Of a stretch of 8,637 nt of DNA, positions 6,780 through 8,637 are shown one piece after another. How positions within the stretch are numbered: the stretch's first letter is position 1; each line of letters begins with the position of its first letter. The DNA comes from Bacteroidales bacterium UBA3663 (GTDB lineage: Bacteria > Bacteroidota > Bacteroidia > Bacteroidales > UBA3663). Both the position numbers and the translations under genes were made by a program. Under the pieces are notes generated by a model that was not told the DNA's origin, made no database searches, and saw nothing but the letters and a program-made list of their open reading frames with translations. The stretch is taken from contig DFJU01000047.1 in assembly GCA_002373755.1 (NCBI GenBank), positions 1-8,637 of the forward strand, in the 5' to 3' direction.

Positions 6780-7481
6780 ATGGAAAGGACATTGAAAGAT
6801 CACGGCGAAATCCGCGTAGTAATCACCCCAACCCTCAGCGACATCCAGGAGGAACGCAACTACCTGATGGGACAGGTCTTCCCACACCTCGTGCAGCTGG
6901 CCGAAGAGCGTGAAGTCTCGGTCGAATTCAAGTGGAACGCACCATTCGGCATCGAAGGCGTACACGAATACCAGGTGAGCCTCTATGTGGCCGAAAATCC
7001 GCATCCCTATGTTTTCACTCGTGTGACCGACGGCTCGGCCAACAAGGAACGGCACTTTGTGGAGGGCGTTCCGGCCTACGACTACGAGAAGCCCGAAGAG
7101 CTCGGCCGCCTCATCGAAAAGGCATTCCTGCGACTGCTCGACCGCCTCTATCCGCACACCACCGAGACGGAACTCGTCAAGGCATTGCGCAAGGTGGCCC
7201 GCATCTATCAGGAATTCGGCCAATTGGAGGACTCGCTCGAAATGCACACGCGCGCGCTGAACCTGCTGAACAAGGATGGCGTTGAACCCACGGTCGATAC
7301 CTGCGAGCAGCTCTACACCTGCGGCTGGCTCAACTACAAGATTGGCCGCACGCAAGAGGCTCTCGACCTGCTCAACAAGGCGGTGAGCGTTGCCCGCACA
7401 GTGTATGGCGAATACGACCAGCATGTGACCGACTTCATCGGCGTGCTCCGCATGGTCGAGGCGAGCGTCAAGCGTCAATAA
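6780..7481 (+). CDS. DUF4062-like domain protein with TPR repeats
   Basis: A 233-residue cytoplasmic protein with no signal peptide or membrane segment. Residues 10-60 (IRVVITPTLSDIQEERNYLM, then a VFPHL segment and FKWNAPFGI) resemble the DUF4062 signature, in which a FISSTF-type strand is followed by D-x-x-x-ERxxL, FPxL and an RWG-like strand; here the FISST part has become VITPT. The segment 63-82 (EYQVSLYVAENPHPYVFTRV) would be the next strand-helix unit. Residues 130-166 and 174-210 are two helical repeats of tetratricopeptide type (ALRKVARIYQEFGQLEDSLE; LNYKIGRTQEALDLLNKAV), and a third partial helix ends the protein. DUF4062 usually sits in front of large NTPases (STAND type, some in immunity); no NTPase is present here, so function is open. 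It has its own promoter and terminator and lies directly left of the candidate origin. The TPR call is firmer than the DUF4062 call. Confidence 0.8.
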   Translation: MERTLKDHGEIRVVITPTLSDIQEERNYLMGQVFPHLVQLAEEREVSVEFKWNAPFGIEGVHEYQVSLYVAENPHPYVFTRVTDGSANKERHFVEGVPAYDYEKPEELGRLIEKAFLRLLDRLYPHTTETELVKALRKVARIYQEFGQLEDSLEMHTRALNLLNKDGVEPTVDTCEQLYTCGWLNYKIGRTQEALDLLNKAVSVARTVYGEYDQHVTDFIGVLRMVEASVKRQ

Positions 7482-7505
7482 AAAACCAGTTTCATAGATT
7501 TGTGA

Positions 7506-7537
7506 GGCATCTGTCTGTCCGGGCAGATGCCTTTTTT
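7506..7537 (+). terminator. Intrinsic terminator of the DUF4062-TPR gene
   Basis: GGCATCTG (7506-7513) pairs perfectly with CAGATGCC (7524-7531) around a 10-base loop, followed by six T residues (7532-7537). It lies 24 bases after the stop codon and separates this gene from the candidate origin. Confidence 0.85.
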
Positions 7538-7556
7538 GTGCCGTTTGGTTCCTCGA

Positions 7557-7679
7557 TGTGAATAAATCGTGGATTACCTGTTCATAACCTGTTGAAAACC
7601 GCGTAGTGCAGTTCAAAAAACGGTTGAAAACTGCCGATTAACCCAAATTGGCCATCTTATCAACATCGGCCGTTAATAA
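7557..7679. repeat. Origin module 1 (direct repeat)
   Basis: Four box-like 9-mers start at 7557, 7568, 7579 and 7590, exactly 11 bases apart (TGTGAATAA, CGTGGATTA, TGTTCATAA, TGTTGAAAA). Then come AAAACCGCGTAG (7595-7606), a GTTGAAAA (7623-7630), inverted TTATCAACA (7657-7665) and CGTTAATAA (7671-7679). A gap-free hand alignment with module 2 gives 86 of 123 identical bases. Confidence 0.75.
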
Positions 7680-7730
7680 ATTTCGGATGCCGCGACGCGA
7701 CGTCGGCAAACGCCGCTCTTTCCGTCCAAC

Positions 7731-7853
7731 TGTTGAAAATTTGTGGACAATCTGTTGATAAGTCGTTGAAAACCGCGTAGCAGCGTTCACAAACCCGTTG
7801 AAAACAGGAAATCTGCCCAAAATGGCAGGTTTATCAACAAGCGCAGTGGATAA
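7731..7853. repeat. Origin module 2 (direct repeat)
   Basis: The second copy is offset by exactly 174 bases. Its four phased 9-mers start at 7731, 7742, 7753 and 7764 (TGTTGAAAA, TGTGGACAA, TGTTGATAA, CGTTGAAAA), followed by AAAACCGCGTAG (7769-7780), GTTGAAAA (7797-7804), TTATCAACA (7831-7839) and AGTGGATAA (7845-7853). Spacing of every site equals that in module 1, while the bases between sites have diverged. Confidence 0.75.
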
Positions 7854-7898
7854 AGTTCCTCAATCTTCAAATCGAGCGACTTTGAACTTGCCGACAAA

Positions 7899-7914
7899 TA
7901 CTGAATTATCCGTA
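7899..7914. promoter_or_regulatory. Putative repressor operator 1 (imperfect)
   Basis: TACTGA-ATTA-TCCGTA: the left arm is identical to the two perfect operators downstream and the right arm differs at one base. It lies 35 bases before operator 2, inside the AT-rich stretch beside the candidate origin. Confidence 0.45.
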
Positions 7915-7933
7915 CATAAAAAACATCCGAAAT

Positions 7934-7949
7934 TACTGAAAGTTCAGTA
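7934..7949. promoter_or_regulatory. Putative repressor operator 2
   Basis: TACTGAA-AG-TTCAGTA, a perfect palindrome with 7-base arms and a 2-base centre. The 16-base layout, and the outer TACT/AGTA, match the geometry of staphylococcal BlaI/MecI sites (about TACTACA-N2-TGTAGTA, from memory). It lies about 85 bases upstream of the predicted start of transcription of the repressor gene. Confidence 0.6.
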
Positions 7950-7994
7950 TAAATGTTAAAAATGACCCAAATCCGGCAAAAAGAAGAAGAAAAA

Positions 7995-8027
7995 TTTGGA
8001 TGTTGGCCAACAATTCTCTCATATTTG
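7995..8027 (+). promoter_or_regulatory. Promoter of the BlaI/MecI-family gene
   Basis: TTTG (7995-7998), 21 bases, CATATTTG (8020-8027), followed by CA. The -7 box differs from TAnnTTTG only at its first base. Transcription should start near 8034, inside operator 3, giving a leader of about 50 bases. Confidence 0.65.
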
Positions 8028-8030
8028 CAC

Positions 8031-8046
8031 TACTGATTTTTCAGTA
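8031..8046. promoter_or_regulatory. Putative repressor operator 3 at the transcription start
   Basis: TACTGA-TTTT-TCAGTA, a perfect palindrome with 6-base arms, begins 4 bases after the -7 box and covers the predicted start of transcription. A bound repressor there would block RNA polymerase, consistent with negative autoregulation by the BlaI-like protein encoded just downstream. Confidence 0.65.
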
Positions 8047-8083
8047 CGACAATCAATCCTTACCTTAACAATACATATCGGCT

Positions 8084-8482
8084 ATGAACAAAAAGAACCA
8101 ATCGCTAACCCGCACGGAGCTTCACATGATGAACCTCTTGTGGGAAAAAGGGACAGCCTCGGTGCAACAGCTGCACGACGAGTTGCCCGAACCAAAACCG
8201 CCCTACACCACAACCCTCAGCGTGATGCAGGTGCTTACCAAAAAGGGGATTGTGACCTTCGACAAGGAGGGCCGCACAAACATCTACCGTCCACTGCTGA
8301 ACCGCGAGGACTATCTCGACTCGTTTGTCGACGACGCCAAGGAGAACCTCTTCGGAGGGTCGATTGTCAACCTTTTTTCCTTCTTCGCCAAACGGGAAAA
8401 ACTTAGCAAGGAGGAAATGCAGGCAATATTAAGAGAGATGGAAGACCCCCTCCCAACCTCCCCGAGGGAAGGGGACAGGTAG
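8084..8482 (+). CDS. BlaI/MecI-family winged-helix repressor with repeat-derived C-terminus
   Basis: A 132-residue cytoplasmic DNA-binding repressor. Residues 8-72 are the winged helix: LTRTELHMMNLLWEKGTASV, a recognition region with YTTTLSVMQVLTKKGIV, and the wing DKEGRTNIYRPLL. Residues 73-121 form the helical dimerisation part. Staphylococcal BlaI is cut between Asn and Phe in NFAKNEEL; the matching stretch here is FFAKREKL, placing a possible cleavage site at Phe100-Phe101. ATG 8084 gives the normal N-terminus. The last 11 residues (PLPTSPREGDR) are not part of the family and are encoded by an interspersed repeat that has replaced the original 3' end, costing perhaps a few native residues. 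Three palindromes upstream suggest autoregulation. Partner sensor protease (M56, BlaR1-type) genes usually follow directly; none begins before the window ends. The regulated process is unknown. Confidence 0.9.
   Translation: MNKKNQSLTRTELHMMNLLWEKGTASVQQLHDELPEPKPPYTTTLSVMQVLTKKGIVTFDKEGRTNIYRPLLNREDYLDSFVDDAKENLFGGSIVNLFSFFAKREKLSKEEMQAILREMEDPLPTSPREGDR
8453..8474 (+). repeat. GC-rich interspersed repeat, copy A (inside blaI-like gene)
   Basis: CCAACCTCCCCGAGGGAAGGGG is itself near-palindromic and forms the last codons of the repressor gene (LPTSPREG). It matches the reverse complement of copy B at 20 of 22 bases. Protein tails reading LPTSP are, from memory, a recurrent sign of such repeats running into genes in this phylum. 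Confidence 0.7.
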
Positions 8483-8615
8483 TTACAAAAATTTTTAATG
8501 GATAATTGAAATCCACCTGACACGCAAGTTTAACAAAATAAAAATTCCCTTTCTCTTTGGTCAAACTCTTCGCATTGCGGTGTGCATTGTGATAGCGTTT
8601 TGACCGCAGGATTAA

Positions 8616-8637
8616 CTCCTCCCCTCGGGGAGGTTGG
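8616..8637 (-). repeat. GC-rich interspersed repeat, copy B (at right edge)
   Basis: CTCCTCCCCTCGGGGAGGTTGG, the inverted partner of copy A, with two differences. It contains the palindrome CCTCCCCTCGGGGAGG apart from its centre, and it may continue beyond the window. Confidence 0.65.

Larger units (their letters stand above)
7557..7853. other. Candidate chromosomal replication origin (oriC), DnaA-box cluster
   Basis: No gene lies in 7482-8083. About 300 bases hold some fourteen 9-mers close to the DnaA box TTATCCACA/TGTGGATAA. TGTTGATAA, one mismatch away, occurs exactly three times (7657-7665 and 7831-7839 as TTATCAACA, 7753-7761 direct). Other one-mismatch sites are TGTGAATAA (7557), TGTGGACAA (7742) and AGTGGATAA (7845). 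The sites fall into two equal modules separated by a GC-rich 51-base spacer containing the palindrome CGACGTCG (7698-7705). AT-rich DNA at about 7897-7998 could be the unwinding region. dnaA is absent from the window, which is common for origins in this phylum. An alternative is a DnaA-titration or regulatory locus. Confidence 0.65.
8453..8637. mobile_element. Possible MITE- or REP-like non-coding element
   Basis: Two inverted copies of a 22-base GC-rich repeat bound about 141 bases of mostly AT-rich, non-coding DNA. Inside is a second inverted repeat, GGTCAAA (8559-8565) with TTTGACC (8599-8605), whose loop carries GCATTG twice (8572, 8584). There is no transposase. The outer end may extend past the window. 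It could be a small transposon derivative or a mosaic of REP-type palindromes. It separates the repressor gene from whatever follows. Confidence 0.45.

Noticed and set aside
6768..7616. 282-codon minus-strand frame opposite the TPR gene
   Set aside because: It runs through the intrinsic terminator and part of the candidate origin and is an antisense shadow.
7638..7820. 60-codon minus-strand frame inside the candidate origin
   Set aside because: It consists of the repeated box sequences and has no promoter or coding character.
7557..7853. CRISPR array or plasmid iterons
   Set aside because: Repeats are 9-11 bases with 2-base gaps or degenerate 123-bp modules, without uniform spacers, cas genes or a replication initiator gene; DnaA-box-like 9-mers explain them better.

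Overview
The window looks like chromosome from a Bacteroidota bacterium, most likely order Bacteroidales (Prevotella-like; inferred from protein families and signals, genus not proven). Several genes are preceded by the Bacteroidota-type promoter (TTTG about 20 bases upstream of TAnnTTTG), with no clear Shine-Dalgarno sequences. The coding DNA is GC-rich with many C-ending codons, while the gaps are AT-rich.

Layout. Bases 1-638 (minus strand) hold the 5' part of an unknown, AT-richer lipoprotein gene that runs off the left edge. A divergent promoter region follows. On the plus strand come phoH (800-1759), a 939-residue secreted M16 zinc peptidase (1850-4669) and, 4 bases later, a small secreted protein of unknown function (4674-5267). 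The gap 5268-5683 holds a nested inverted repeat, a bidirectional terminator, a minus-strand promoter that appears to drive a roughly 150-nt non-coding RNA ending at that terminator, and the metF -10-type box. Next are metF (5684-6646) and, behind its own good promoter, a 233-residue protein with a DUF4062-like N-terminus and TPR repeats (6780-7481), closed by a clear intrinsic terminator.

The stretch 7538-8083 has no gene but is the most structured part of the window. Two copies of a 123-bp module (7557-7679 and 7731-7853, offset 174 bp, about 70% identical by hand, gap-free) each begin with four DnaA-box-like 9-mers spaced exactly 11 bp apart, followed by further box-like sites including an inverted TTATCAACA. 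With the AT-rich DNA to its right, this is a good candidate replication origin (oriC), although dnaA is not in view. Immediately after it come three copies of a TACTGA-N4-TCAGTA palindrome (one imperfect); the last sits on the predicted start of transcription of a BlaI/MecI-family repressor gene (8084-8482). These look like the repressor's own operators.

The last codons of that repressor gene are written by a GC-rich interspersed repeat, and an inverted copy lies at the right edge. The pair probably bounds a small non-coding mobile element inserted at the 3' end of the gene. Any partner sensor protease (BlaR1/MecR1 type) would have to lie beyond the window.

The plus-strand genes are mostly housekeeping (RNA-related ATPase, envelope proteolysis, one-carbon metabolism). 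The accessory interest lies in the candidate origin, the repressor operators, the candidate antisense-oriented RNA and the DUF4062-TPR protein.
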